Origin: Huintestinicola sp050874005
GTDB lineage: Bacteria > Bacillota > Clostridia > Oscillospirales > Ruminococcaceae
Direction: 5' to 3'
DNA length: 64,000 nucleotides
NCBI RefSeq assembly: GCF_050874005.1
Contig: NZ_JBNMJV010000012.1
Span: 1 to 64,000 of the forward strand
A program made the translations under genes and the position numbers. The notes beneath the pieces were generated by a model that was not told the DNA's origin, ran no database searches, and saw nothing but the letters and a program-made list of their open reading frames with translations. Each line of letters opens with the position of its first letter. Position 1 is the first letter of the stretch. Shown in pieces: positions 25,526-32,291 of the stretch.

Positions 25526-25973
25526 TCCTGCCGCAGCCTTTCGGCCATTTGCGGTAAAGCTTAATTACCTGTCGGACTCACTCCAATCCTACGAAATTTT
25601 AAGATAATACCTCATTTTCATAGCGATCAACCCTTTCGGATTTTAAGCACCCGCCTTTGAAATGTCACTGCCGACCGGGGGAAGAACATCCCGGCACCTG
25701 CGGACGGCGGAGCCGATAACCTCTGCTGTCACATCTCTGAACTGTCATCTAAGTCCGAAAAAAATTTCCTTTACTCCATCGGAATAATCCCTTTCATCTT
25801 AATGCTTGGGAATGTCCGCCACAGCAAAGAGAGTATAAAAATACCGCATATCATTCTGTGATGACTGCGGCTCGTAACATTTATGACCTTTAAGACTTTG
25901 AAAAACCATTCGTTTTATAAATCGGAGTGAGTGGTGCAAACCACATTACCTTTAGACTCCCTCTTATTTTTTC

Positions 25974-26060
25974 TCAAAAGTCCTGCCGTACAAACGAGCC
26001 ACTGTGGGGTACAACCCCGGACATTCCCGCTGAAAACTGCTGTTCTGTAACGTCTGCCAT
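25974..26060 (-). CDS. Possible 28-residue leader peptide of the repetitive RNA
   Basis: First AUG of the transcript with a plausible ribosome site (GGAAAGGAAGGCGAGTCCG before ATG). It encodes MADVTEQQFSAGMSGVVPHS... ending VRQDF. It uses the same GAGUCCGAUGG context as the minimal frames further on, but runs 28 codons. Could be a true small protein or leader; no family recognised. Confidence 0.3.
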   Translation of the reverse strand: MADVTEQQFSAGMSGVVPHSGSFVRQDF

Positions 26061-26186
26061 CGGACTCGCCTTCCTTTCCAAACTTTCTTGCAGAATACTT
26101 TACGTTGAAAGCCTGCTGTTCTTGGGATCCGGGAAACCCTTCAGCCCTTCGGCTTACTTTCTTGGTCTTTCCCTTTCCTTGATAAT

Positions 26187-26215
26187 AATATACCACACTC
26201 TTTAGCAAAAGTCAA
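26187..26215 (-). promoter_or_regulatory. Promoter of the repetitive RNA
   Basis: Minus strand TTGACT (26215-26210), 17-base spacer, TATATT (26192-26187). Start expected near 26180. It fires away from the DUF1292 promoter at 26275. Confidence 0.8.
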
Positions 26216-26274
26216 TAGTTTTTGAGATAAAATAGTGCATATCTTTTGTGCATAATTTTTATGAATTTTCAATA

Positions 26275-26303
26275 TTGACATTTTGGGGAAATAGTGGTAA
26301 AAT
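26275..26303 (+). promoter_or_regulatory. Promoter of the DUF1292 gene
   Basis: TTGACA (26275-26280), 17-base spacer, TAAAAT (26298-26303), 105 bases before the start codon. Confidence 0.78.
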
Positions 26304-26408
26304 AAAAATGTTGAGACGTCACAGGGCAGGAACTATTTGGAAATATATCCCGAATATTCCCGCTTATGGACGCATATACAATACTAAAAATAACAGGAGG
26401 TTTCGGAA

Positions 26409-26711
26409 ATGGCTGAAAATTTTGAAGATATGGGCGTCGATCTCTACACCTTGGTAGATGAAGAAGGCGTTGAGCAGACCTTCGAGCTTATGGACACCTA
26501 TGAGACCGATGAGGGCGAGCTGTATTATGCTCTCGTTCCTTATTATGAAAATCCCGAGGATATGGTCGAGGCTGACACCGAGCTTGTTATTCTCCGCAGC
26601 GAGGAAGACGAAAACGGCGAGGAAACTCTTGCTTCCATTGACGATGACGCCGAGTACGAGAGGATCGGTCAGATCTTTATGGACAGACTTTCCGAGACCT
26701 ACGAGGAATAA
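26409..26711 (+). CDS. DUF1292 family protein (100 aa)
   Basis: A very acidic small protein: DLYTLVDEEGVEQTFELMDTY, then LYYALVPYYENPED and ELVILRSEEDENGEETLASI, the pattern of DUF1292 (YrzB of Bacillus). Function unknown; in many Clostridia it accompanies alaS, ireB and ruvX, none of which are here. AGGAGG 8 bases before ATG. It is followed by a 6S-like RNA with its own promoter. Confidence 0.88.
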   Translation: MAENFEDMGVDLYTLVDEEGVEQTFELMDTYETDEGELYYALVPYYENPEDMVEADTELVILRSEEDENGEETLASIDDDAEYERIGQIFMDRLSETYEE

Positions 26712-26768
26712 TTACGTTTTTATAGTATTTCTACAAATTTCAGAGTGCAAAATTAACAGAAATTTCTA

Positions 26769-26797
26769 TTGATTTTTCATTCCGGTTGTGATATACT
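26769..26797 (+). promoter_or_regulatory. Promoter of the 6S-like RNA
   Basis: TTGATT (26769-26774), 17-base spacer, TATACT (26792-26797). Expected start about 26804. Confidence 0.78.
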
Positions 26798-26811
26798 ACA
26801 ATTACAGAAAG

Positions 26812-27009
26812 AAATTCTGCCTTGACCGATAAAGTGTGGTTTTATAATCCAACACTTTTATATAGGGATTCAGTCTCCTTCGGCGGATTGCAGACCTCCC
26901 GCCGCATTAGATGTGCGGATCAACGGACGCAGGGAGCGTGAAAACGAAGGGCTGTTGCCCACCTGCTTTGTGCGGGTTTTATTCGCCACATGGCGGCAAG
27001 GCGGTATTT
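26812..27009 (+). ncRNA. ssrS: 6S RNA candidate
   Basis: A noncoding unit with its own promoter and terminator that folds into one long irregular rod, like 6S RNA. The closing stem CTGCCTTG-CCG (26817-26828, one bulged A) pairs with CGGCAAGGCGG (26994-27004), extended by AAAT/ATTT. A second stem GTGTGG/CCACAT leads to a large internal loop, on whose 3' side ACCTGC/GCGGGT forms a hairpin, and CCTTCG/CGAAGG closes the distal arm. 6S RNA binds sigma-A RNA polymerase by mimicking an open promoter. Identification rests on architecture, size (about 198 nt) and position. A covariance-model search would settle it. Confidence 0.68.
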
Positions 27010-27022
27010 ATTGAAAACTGTA

Positions 27023-27054
27023 CAGCCCCGGTTTTTTGCCGAGGCTGTTTTTTT
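27023..27054 (+). terminator. Terminator after the 6S-like RNA
   Basis: CAGCCCCGG (27023-27031) pairs with CCGAGGCTG (one mismatch), followed by TTTTTTT. Confidence 0.85.
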
Positions 27055-27074
27055 GTTCTTTCTTAAACAAAATT

Positions 27075-27692
27075 TTACTCAGACTCCCTCATCTCCGCTT
27101 TGTACAAGCCTTCTTCGGATAAAATCTCGATAATATCGTATATGTCCCTGCCTTCGCTGTCCGAATACTTTTCACTTATTCCGGGCGTTTTTTCGGAAAA
27201 CGTATTCCAAGCCGTTATCAGTTCATCGGTTTTGTTTATTCCCAAGCTTTCAAAAATACAAGCATATTTTTCAGGCTCTTTGCTGTATAATTTCATCACA
27301 TTATACTTATATTTTCCGACCTCCTCGCCGTAAGGGTTGCCTACTCCGAAAGCCGAAAGCCCGTCATTTACAAGTATCTCGTAAAACATTTCAAACAATT
27401 CCCGCAAAGCCGCCGCCGAAATACCGTCGAGGTAATATACATCATTATGCGTCGTTTCTATAGCAACGCCGCCGTCCTCAAATGTTTCCGTCACAGTTTC
27501 ATCGTCTAACCTTGACGGTACTTCAATAAATAAAAACAAAGACTCATTACGGTTGATTTCCAAAAATCCTTCAAATACATTGCGGATATTATCTGCATCA
27601 ACATTAGCTGATATCATACCTTCAACTATATTATAGCCCTGCGTAAGGCTGTCTCCATTAGTGACCTGCGCTCCTTTTATCATTTTAAGCAT
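27075..27692 (-). CDS. Hypothetical protein (205 aa)
   Basis: No family recognised. Soluble, acidic, mixed alpha/beta, with ETTHNDVYYLDGISAAALRELFEMF in the middle and a helical C-terminus (AWNTFSEKTPGISEKYSDSE). The size and pattern (start of a beta sheet followed by NVFEGFLEINRNESLFLFIEVP) resemble small DUF4303/immunity-like proteins, but this is only an impression. AAAGGGG is 9 bases before the ATG. It has its own promoter and sits alone between the 6S-like RNA and the DHHW gene. Confidence 0.65.
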   Translation of the reverse strand: MLKMIKGAQVTNGDSLTQGYNIVEGMISANVDADNIRNVFEGFLEINRNESLFLFIEVPSRLDDETVTETFEDGGVAIETTHNDVYYLDGISAAALRELFEMFYEILVNDGLSAFGVGNPYGEEVGKYKYNVMKLYSKEPEKYACIFESLGINKTDELITAWNTFSEKTPGISEKYSDSEGRDIYDIIEILSEEGLYKAEMRESE

Positions 27693-27722
27693 AATGCCAC
27701 ACCCCTTTAAATCATTTTGTAA

Positions 27723-27751
27723 ATTATACCACAGCCATTTTCATTTGTCAA
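27723..27751 (-). promoter_or_regulatory. Promoter of the 205-aa hypothetical gene
   Basis: Minus strand TTGACA (27751-27746), 17-base spacer, TATAAT (27728-27723): perfect consensus. Confidence 0.88.
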
Positions 27752-27752
27752 C

Positions 27753-27789
27753 AAAAAGCTCCGCTCCCGAGACTCGTCGGAAACGGAGC
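27753..27789 (-). terminator. Terminator of the comEC-DHHW operon
   Basis: GCTCCG (27758-27763) pairs with CGGAGC (27784-27789) with further pairing inside; on the minus strand TTTTT follows. It abuts the promoter of the next gene. Confidence 0.8.
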
Positions 27790-27796
27790 AGAATAT

Positions 27797-28987
27797 TTAA
27801 TACATCAGCTTTTTCAGATTTCTGTCCGACATAAAGGTGGACGCATTGTATAAAAACATCACCTTGTCATAATCGGAAACGTCAATTATATCATTGTAGG
27901 ACATCTGAATGTAGCGCAGGTCTACCATTGTTATCTCGCTGAAATGCTCGGTCATAAAAGGTACGAAGCAATGGGCATAGCTGTCCTTGAAAACAAGCAG
28001 CTTTCCCCCCTCGTTTCCTGTGCGGACGGTGACCATAGGCTGATTGGTGCCGAAAAAGGTGCTGTATTTGTCCTTGACCTCAAGATACTCTCTGAAATAC
28101 ATTCCTTCGTGCAGCTCAGGCTCTGCGCCGAAAGTGGAATATATCTCCACCTCAGGCTCCTCTCCCCTGTCGGCAGGGAGCCAAAGGTCTATGCTGTCGG
28201 GCTCTATTCCCTCGTAAAGCACCTTGGAATAGAAGGTTCCCTTAAATGAGTCGGAGGCGTGGTCTATATCATAGCTGCCCTCGGTAAGGGGCATTATATC
28301 CATCTTTCTTGCAGCGGCAATGTAGGCGAGAAATGCGCCCTGTGTCGTCCAATGGTGGTCTGTTCTGTAATAGATATAGCTGTCCTTGTTGGCGCTGAGG
28401 GTGGAGTACACGTCAATGGGAACAGCGCTGCCTTCAAGCTGGGAATACACCCCGTTTATAAACGCCTGCTGGTCGGGGTTAGGGGCATTGGCAGGCAGCT
28501 CGTTTTTATAAATTTCCGCCTGTGTGGGGACTATCATCACATAGGGGGAGATATGGTTGTCCTCCGCAAATTTTTTTATGCCCTCAATGCTTTTCTGTAC
28601 CTCTTCCATATCCGGCTCGGGTATCTTTTCCACAAGCCTGTTTTCAAGGATATAGATGTCATTGCGCTCTCTTTTTCCCGTCAGAAGCTCGGCGGCGGTC
28701 TTTGCGGCTATCCAGCCGTCGTGACCTGCAAAATGGTCGGAAACATAATCCTCCACTCCGCTTGTGAATTTTCCGCTGTAGATGTTTTTGCCCGTAAGCT
28801 CGGGAAAATCCGCAAGCTTTCTGTTCTGGGTCTCCGAAAAGCTTTCCTTCTCGGAAAATACCGTCCCCAGCCCAAGTCCTGTGAGAATACCGAAAAACAG
28901 CAGTACGGTGACGATCGAAGTTATGACCTCCGTGCTCCGGGCTTTTTCGGCAGCCGAACGGGTCTTTGCTGTTTTATTTTTACTCAT
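27797..28987 (-). CDS. DHHW-family (AlgJ-like) O-acetylation protein (396 aa)
   Basis: N-terminal membrane anchor at about 22-45, then an SGNH-like extracytoplasmic domain. The family motif is clear: IYYRTDHHWTTQGAFLAY (about 205-222), plus NRKLADFP near the start of the domain and LLVFKDSYAHCFVPF near 330. DHHW proteins are partners of MBOAT acyltransferases, receiving acetyl groups carried across the membrane and placing them on a secreted polysaccharide. The MBOAT gene lies 14 bases upstream. The substrate is not evident, as no glycan-synthesis genes are in the window. RBS AAGGGTGAAGG. Confidence 0.88.
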   Translation of the reverse strand: MSKNKTAKTRSAAEKARSTEVITSIVTVLLFFGILTGLGLGTVFSEKESFSETQNRKLADFPELTGKNIYSGKFTSGVEDYVSDHFAGHDGWIAAKTAAELLTGKRERNDIYILENRLVEKIPEPDMEEVQKSIEGIKKFAEDNHISPYVMIVPTQAEIYKNELPANAPNPDQQAFINGVYSQLEGSAVPIDVYSTLSANKDSYIYYRTDHHWTTQGAFLAYIAAARKMDIMPLTEGSYDIDHASDSFKGTFYSKVLYEGIEPDSIDLWLPADRGEEPEVEIYSTFGAEPELHEGMYFREYLEVKDKYSTFFGTNQPMVTVRTGNEGGKLLVFKDSYAHCFVPFMTEHFSEITMVDLRYIQMSYNDIIDVSDYDKVMFLYNASTFMSDRNLKKLMY

Positions 28988-29001
28988 ATGCCTTCACCCT
29001 T

Positions 29002-30462
29002 TTAAAATCTGAAATACAAAAACGGATTGTAGGAAGCGTCCACAAGATAGGCGGTGCAGAGAAGCAGTCCGCCCGTTACGAGAACGGTTGTGGATATCGC
29101 TTTGAAGCTCCTGCTTTTTTCTCCGGCGTACTCCGCTATCCTGCTGCCGATGCCGCCCGAAATGAGTATGCACATCACAAGAAGGAAGCAGTTTGAAACG
29201 AGAGTGTATTTGAAATATCCGTCAACTGCCGCTCCCCCTGCGCCGAACATTGCGGCGATAAAACGTCCTGCGTCCGAAAGGGTGTCCGTATCGAAAAGCA
29301 CCCAGCCGAACACCACCGCAAGGAATGTATACAGCATACTTATTCCGGAGGGCAGCTTTTCAAGCACCTTGCCGAAGCCAAGCCGCTCGATGATTATGAG
29401 AACGCCGAAATAAAGTCCCCACAGCACGAAATTCCAGCTTGCCCCGTGCCACAGACCCGTCAGCGCCCAGACGATGAAAAGGTTTCTGTAGGTCTTAAAT
29501 GCGCCGCATCGGTTGCCGCCGAGAGGGATATAGACGTATGACTTGAACCAGCTGCCCAGCGTAATATGCCACCTGCGCCAGAATTCGCTGACCGATTTCG
29601 ATATATAGGGGTGGTCGAAGTTTTTCGGGAACTCAAAGCCCAGCATTTTGCCAAGTCCGCTTGCCATATCCGAATAGCCCGAGAAATCAAAGTATATCTG
29701 AAAGGTAAATGCAAGTATTCCAAGCCACGCCGTAGCCGCAGATATCTGCCCATAATCCATTGCCTTTACCTCGGACCATATTGCGCCCACGTTATTGGCA
29801 AGGAGAACTTTTTTTGCAAGTCCCTTGACGAACAGGGATATTCCTGCACTTATTTTCGGAACCGTCACAGAACGTGACTCCAGCTCCCCTGCCACCTGAT
29901 CGTATCTTACGATAGGTCCCGCTACTATCTGAGGGAAAAGGGACACGTAGGAGGCGAAATTAAGAAAGCTTTTCTGCACGCTGATATTTCTCAGATAAAG
30001 GTCAATTGTATAGGACATTGACTGGAAGGTGAAGAAGGATATGCCCACAGGCAGATCCACACGCTTTTCGTTAAGTCCAAAGGGGTATATTTTATTAAGC
30101 CCACGATTTACAAGTACAACGGGATTTGTAAGCTCCGTTCCCAGCAGGGCGTTTATGCTGTCGAAAATAAAATCGCTGTATTTGAACACCGCAAGAAGCC
30201 CCACGTTCATACAAATTGAAACGATAAGGCATATTTTCCTTTTTTTGTTATCGTCATCGTACTTGTCCATAAGCCTGCCTGCGGTATAGTCTATTGCCGT
30301 TGACAGCAGCATTATTATGACATAAAAAGGCTCTCCCCAGGCGTAGAAAAGCAGTCCCGTAATGAAGATGATGATGTTTCTGAGCTTATTGCCCGAAACA
30401 AAATACAAGAGCATTACTATTGGGAGGAAAAAATATAAAAAGCTCAGCTCCGAAAAAACCAA
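29002..30462 (-). CDS. MBOAT-family O-acyltransferase (AlgI-like, 486 aa)
   Basis: Polytopic membrane protein with about ten helices. MBOAT landmarks: VDLPVGISFFTFQSMSYTID, PQIVAGPIVRYDQV, FDFSGYSDMASGLGKMLGF, FWRRWHITLGSWFKSYVYIP, and the catalytic His in WALTGLWHGASWNFVLWG. It moves acyl groups from the cytoplasm to an external glycan acceptor via the DHHW partner. Start is taken as the TTG at 30462 (family start VFSELSFLYFFLPIV), 10 bases after GGGAG and 5 bases after the rnmV stop. Confidence 0.92.
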   Translation of the reverse strand: MVFSELSFLYFFLPIVMLLYFVSGNKLRNIIIFITGLLFYAWGEPFYVIIMLLSTAIDYTAGRLMDKYDDDNKKRKICLIVSICMNVGLLAVFKYSDFIFDSINALLGTELTNPVVLVNRGLNKIYPFGLNEKRVDLPVGISFFTFQSMSYTIDLYLRNISVQKSFLNFASYVSLFPQIVAGPIVRYDQVAGELESRSVTVPKISAGISLFVKGLAKKVLLANNVGAIWSEVKAMDYGQISAATAWLGILAFTFQIYFDFSGYSDMASGLGKMLGFEFPKNFDHPYISKSVSEFWRRWHITLGSWFKSYVYIPLGGNRCGAFKTYRNLFIVWALTGLWHGASWNFVLWGLYFGVLIIIERLGFGKVLEKLPSGISMLYTFLAVVFGWVLFDTDTLSDAGRFIAAMFGAGGAAVDGYFKYTLVSNCFLLVMCILISGGIGSRIAEYAGEKSRSFKAISTTVLVTGGLLLCTAYLVDASYNPFLYFRF

Positions 30463-30467
30463 ATTTA

Positions 30468-31073
30468 TTAGTCTCCCTTCACGTCTGCGCCGCAAAGCTC
30501 TTCTGTTATCTCTCTCAGCTCGTCGGCGGTCATCATAGTATTAAGTATATCCGCAATGGCGGCAGTTGTCATAAGCTCGGGAAGTCCCAGCCTTTTAAGA
30601 AGCTCTCTGCGCCGCAGGGACGCATCGGGCGCACCCGAATACCCCAGCTCGTAAAGTAGCATTTTGTCAATGCCGCCTGTTTTTTTCTCCCCCTCTGTGC
30701 AGGACACCCCTGCCCTGCGGAAGGCTTCAAGGAGTATCTCCTCGCTCATTCCCTCAACGCCAAGCTTACCCTCTTTAGACGGCTCTGCCTTGCGCCGCTC
30801 CTTGCCAAAAATATCGGGAATGTACACGTTTGTGATACTGCCGTTTTTTACTGCGCCTTTAAGGTAATTTCTTATCTTGAAGCCTGCGCTGTCGCTGTCG
30901 GTCAGGATTATTATGCCCGTTTTTTCCGCATAATGACGGATTATGCTCATTTTATCCTTGTCCTTAAATATCTGAAAGCCGTCGGTGCAGATTATTACGC
31001 CGTTTATGACCGAGGAAAGCTTTATCTTGTCATACTTCCCCTCTACCACAACAGCCTTGTCTATGTTTATCAA
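30468..31073 (-). CDS. rnmV: Ribonuclease M5
   Basis: Toprim nuclease that matures 5S rRNA in low-GC Gram-positives. The 201 residues from the TTG at 31073 show the Toprim signature AVVVEGKYDKIKL and the metal motif ILTDSDSAGFKIR, then NVYIPDIFGKERRK and GKLGVEGMSEE, all typical of RnmV. AAGGAAG is 7 bases upstream. An ATG-led frame would extend 33 codons further but without family similarity. The gene is followed by MBOAT at 5 bases; ksgA, its common neighbour, is missing. Confidence 0.92.
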   Translation of the reverse strand: MINIDKAVVVEGKYDKIKLSSVINGVIICTDGFQIFKDKDKMSIIRHYAEKTGIIILTDSDSAGFKIRNYLKGAVKNGSITNVYIPDIFGKERRKAEPSKEGKLGVEGMSEEILLEAFRRAGVSCTEGEKKTGGIDKMLLYELGYSGAPDASLRRRELLKRLGLPELMTTAAIADILNTMMTADELREITEELCGADVKGD

Positions 31074-31140
31074 AATTATTCTTCCTTCTTTTTTATAACC
31101 ATTCCCTGCCCGAGAGTTTTGGTGGTTATGGCAATTAAAA

Positions 31141-31207
31141 ATTTCCGCAAGGAAATCTTTGGCGTCAGCCAAAGAAACAAAACTCGGTTTGAAAATCTTT
31201 GATTTTC
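31141..31207. repeat. Three small hairpins in a row
   Basis: Perfect stems ATTTCC/GGAAAT (31141-31156), CTTTGGC/GCCAAAG (31157-31174) and GAAAATC/GATTTTC (31191-31207) lie in the 138-base gap between holA and rnmV, inside the operon. They could be mRNA-processing or stabilising structures, or a remnant of a small repeat element. Confidence 0.5.
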
Positions 31208-31211
31208 AGAC

Positions 31212-32291
31212 TTATCTTTCCGAGAGCATTGAGACGATGGCTTTTTCAAGTATCACCTCGGGGTCTCCTGCGCCTGTTTTCATTGCCATATCTGCGTCTG
31301 CAAGTATCTCAAGACACCGTCTCAGCTTCTCGGTGCTCATTTTTCTCACAGATGAAAAGGCGTTTTTTACACGAAATTCAAGATTTGCGGCATATCCGAA
31401 ATCCTGCATAACATTTCCTATGCTCTTGCCGCTGTCAAGGGCAAGCCGTGCTCTGTAAAGGTCATTCATACTGCCTGCAAGGACGTAGAGAAGATACACG
31501 GGAGTATTTTCGGGGTCGTCCATAAGCTCGCTGTAAAGCTGTGTTGCACGGCTCATATTTCCTGCGGCAACCGCATTTGCAAGGTCGTATGACTTTGCGT
31601 CGGAGCTGTCGGGCGTAAGGAGCGCCACATCATTTTCGGTGATATGTCCCCCGTTTGCATAGGCGGCAAGCTTGTCCGTCTCGTTTACTGCCATATTCAT
31701 ATCGCCGCCGCATCGGTCGAGTATCAGTCCTGCGGCACGCTCGTCAATGGTACAGCCCTGCTTTGAGATAAGCGAAGAGATCATTTTAATATTTTCCGCT
31801 CTGCTTTTCACATTTATCTCGCAGACTGTGCCGTGCTTTGCCACAAGGTCGATAAGCTTTTTGTTCTTGGCGGTGGGCTTCTTTTTTCCGCCGCACACAT
31901 CAATGTTCGGAGTATAGAAAACAAGCACCGTTGTGTCGGGAATGTCCGAGACTGCTTCGGTGAGGAGCTTCATACGGTCGGCGGTAATGGATTTGTGTCC
32001 CTGCCGCTGTTTCGTTTCCTCCTCCATATCCAGGTCGCTGACGGTAATGCACAGCTTGTCCGCAAACATAGGAAATGCGTCGCATACCTCAACAAGCCCC
32101 TCCACATCAAGGTCACGTCCCTCGAAACGGTGGAGATTATAGGCTTCATCGCCCTTTTTTACCGTCTTTGCAACCATTGCCCGACAGTATTTTTCTATGG
32201 CGTAGCGGTCGGTGCCGTAGAGATAGTAGGCTCCCGACAGCTCGCCGCTTTTTATTATTCTTGAAAGCTCTTTTTCGTTTATCGAAGCCAT
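31212..32291 (-). CDS. holA: DNA polymerase III subunit delta
   Basis: Clamp-loader subunit that opens the beta ring. 359 residues with the delta pattern: GAYYLYGTDRYAIEKYC near the start, CDAFPMFADKLCITVSDL, VLVFYTPNIDVCGGKKKPT, and the C-terminal collar LYRARLALDSGKSIGNVMQDFGY. As in other bacteria, it follows comEC; here the two overlap by 13 bases. Start at ATG 32291. Confidence 0.94.
   Translation of the reverse strand: MASINEKELSRIIKSGELSGAYYLYGTDRYAIEKYCRAMVAKTVKKGDEAYNLHRFEGRDLDVEGLVEVCDAFPMFADKLCITVSDLDMEEETKQRQGHKSITADRMKLLTEAVSDIPDTTVLVFYTPNIDVCGGKKKPTAKNKKLIDLVAKHGTVCEINVKSRAENIKMISSLISKQGCTIDERAAGLILDRCGGDMNMAVNETDKLAAYANGGHITENDVALLTPDSSDAKSYDLANAVAAGNMSRATQLYSELMDDPENTPVYLLYVLAGSMNDLYRARLALDSGKSIGNVMQDFGYAANLEFRVKNAFSSVRKMSTEKLRRCLEILADADMAMKTGAGDPEVILEKAIVSMLSER

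Larger units (their letters stand above)
25089..25583. repeat. Tandem repeat, unit about 139 bases, three full copies
   Basis: Units start at CCTGTCGG: 25152 (138 bases), 25290 (139) and 25429 (139), then a partial copy at 25568-25583. A diverged partial copy covers 25089-25151. On the minus strand each unit contains the SD-like motif GGGAGUGAGUCCGACAGG, a CCGCA-GCCGAAAGGC-UGCGG hairpin, UUCCGAAAGGGA, and an AC-GAAAG-GU hairpin. Copies differ at a few positions, mainly around the start of the 28-codon frame. Confidence 0.9.
24568..26180 (-). ncRNA. Long repetitive structured RNA (about 1.6 kb), unrecognised
   Basis: A promoter at 26187-26215 and a terminator at 24568-24604 define a leftward unit of about 1.6 kb with no long reading frame. 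Its features are: (1) about ten copies of a motif like GGGAGUGAGUCCG; (2) three tandem units of about 139 bases (25152-25567); (3) many hairpins with GAAA loops such as GCCGAAAGGC, UUCCGAAAGGGA and AUCCGAAAGGGU; (4) several copies of the motif lead into AUG plus one to three codons and a stop; (5) one complementary copy, ACUCACUCC (25932-25924), near the 5' part. It is either a large structural RNA or a chain of micro-reading frames. I do not recognise it as OLE, GOLLD, ROOL, HEARO or another named large RNA, but I could not search. The dynamin operon lies just downstream on the same strand. Confidence 0.6.

Noticed and set aside
25089..25583. CRISPR array or ToxIN-type antitoxin repeats
   Set aside because: Units of 139 bases are adjacent copies without spacers, no cas genes are near, and no ToxN-like toxin gene follows.
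25915..26208. A 97-codon leftward frame at the start of the repetitive RNA
   Set aside because: It begins within the promoter, lacks a ribosome site, and has no recognisable protein pattern; the shorter frame at 25974-26060 has a better start.
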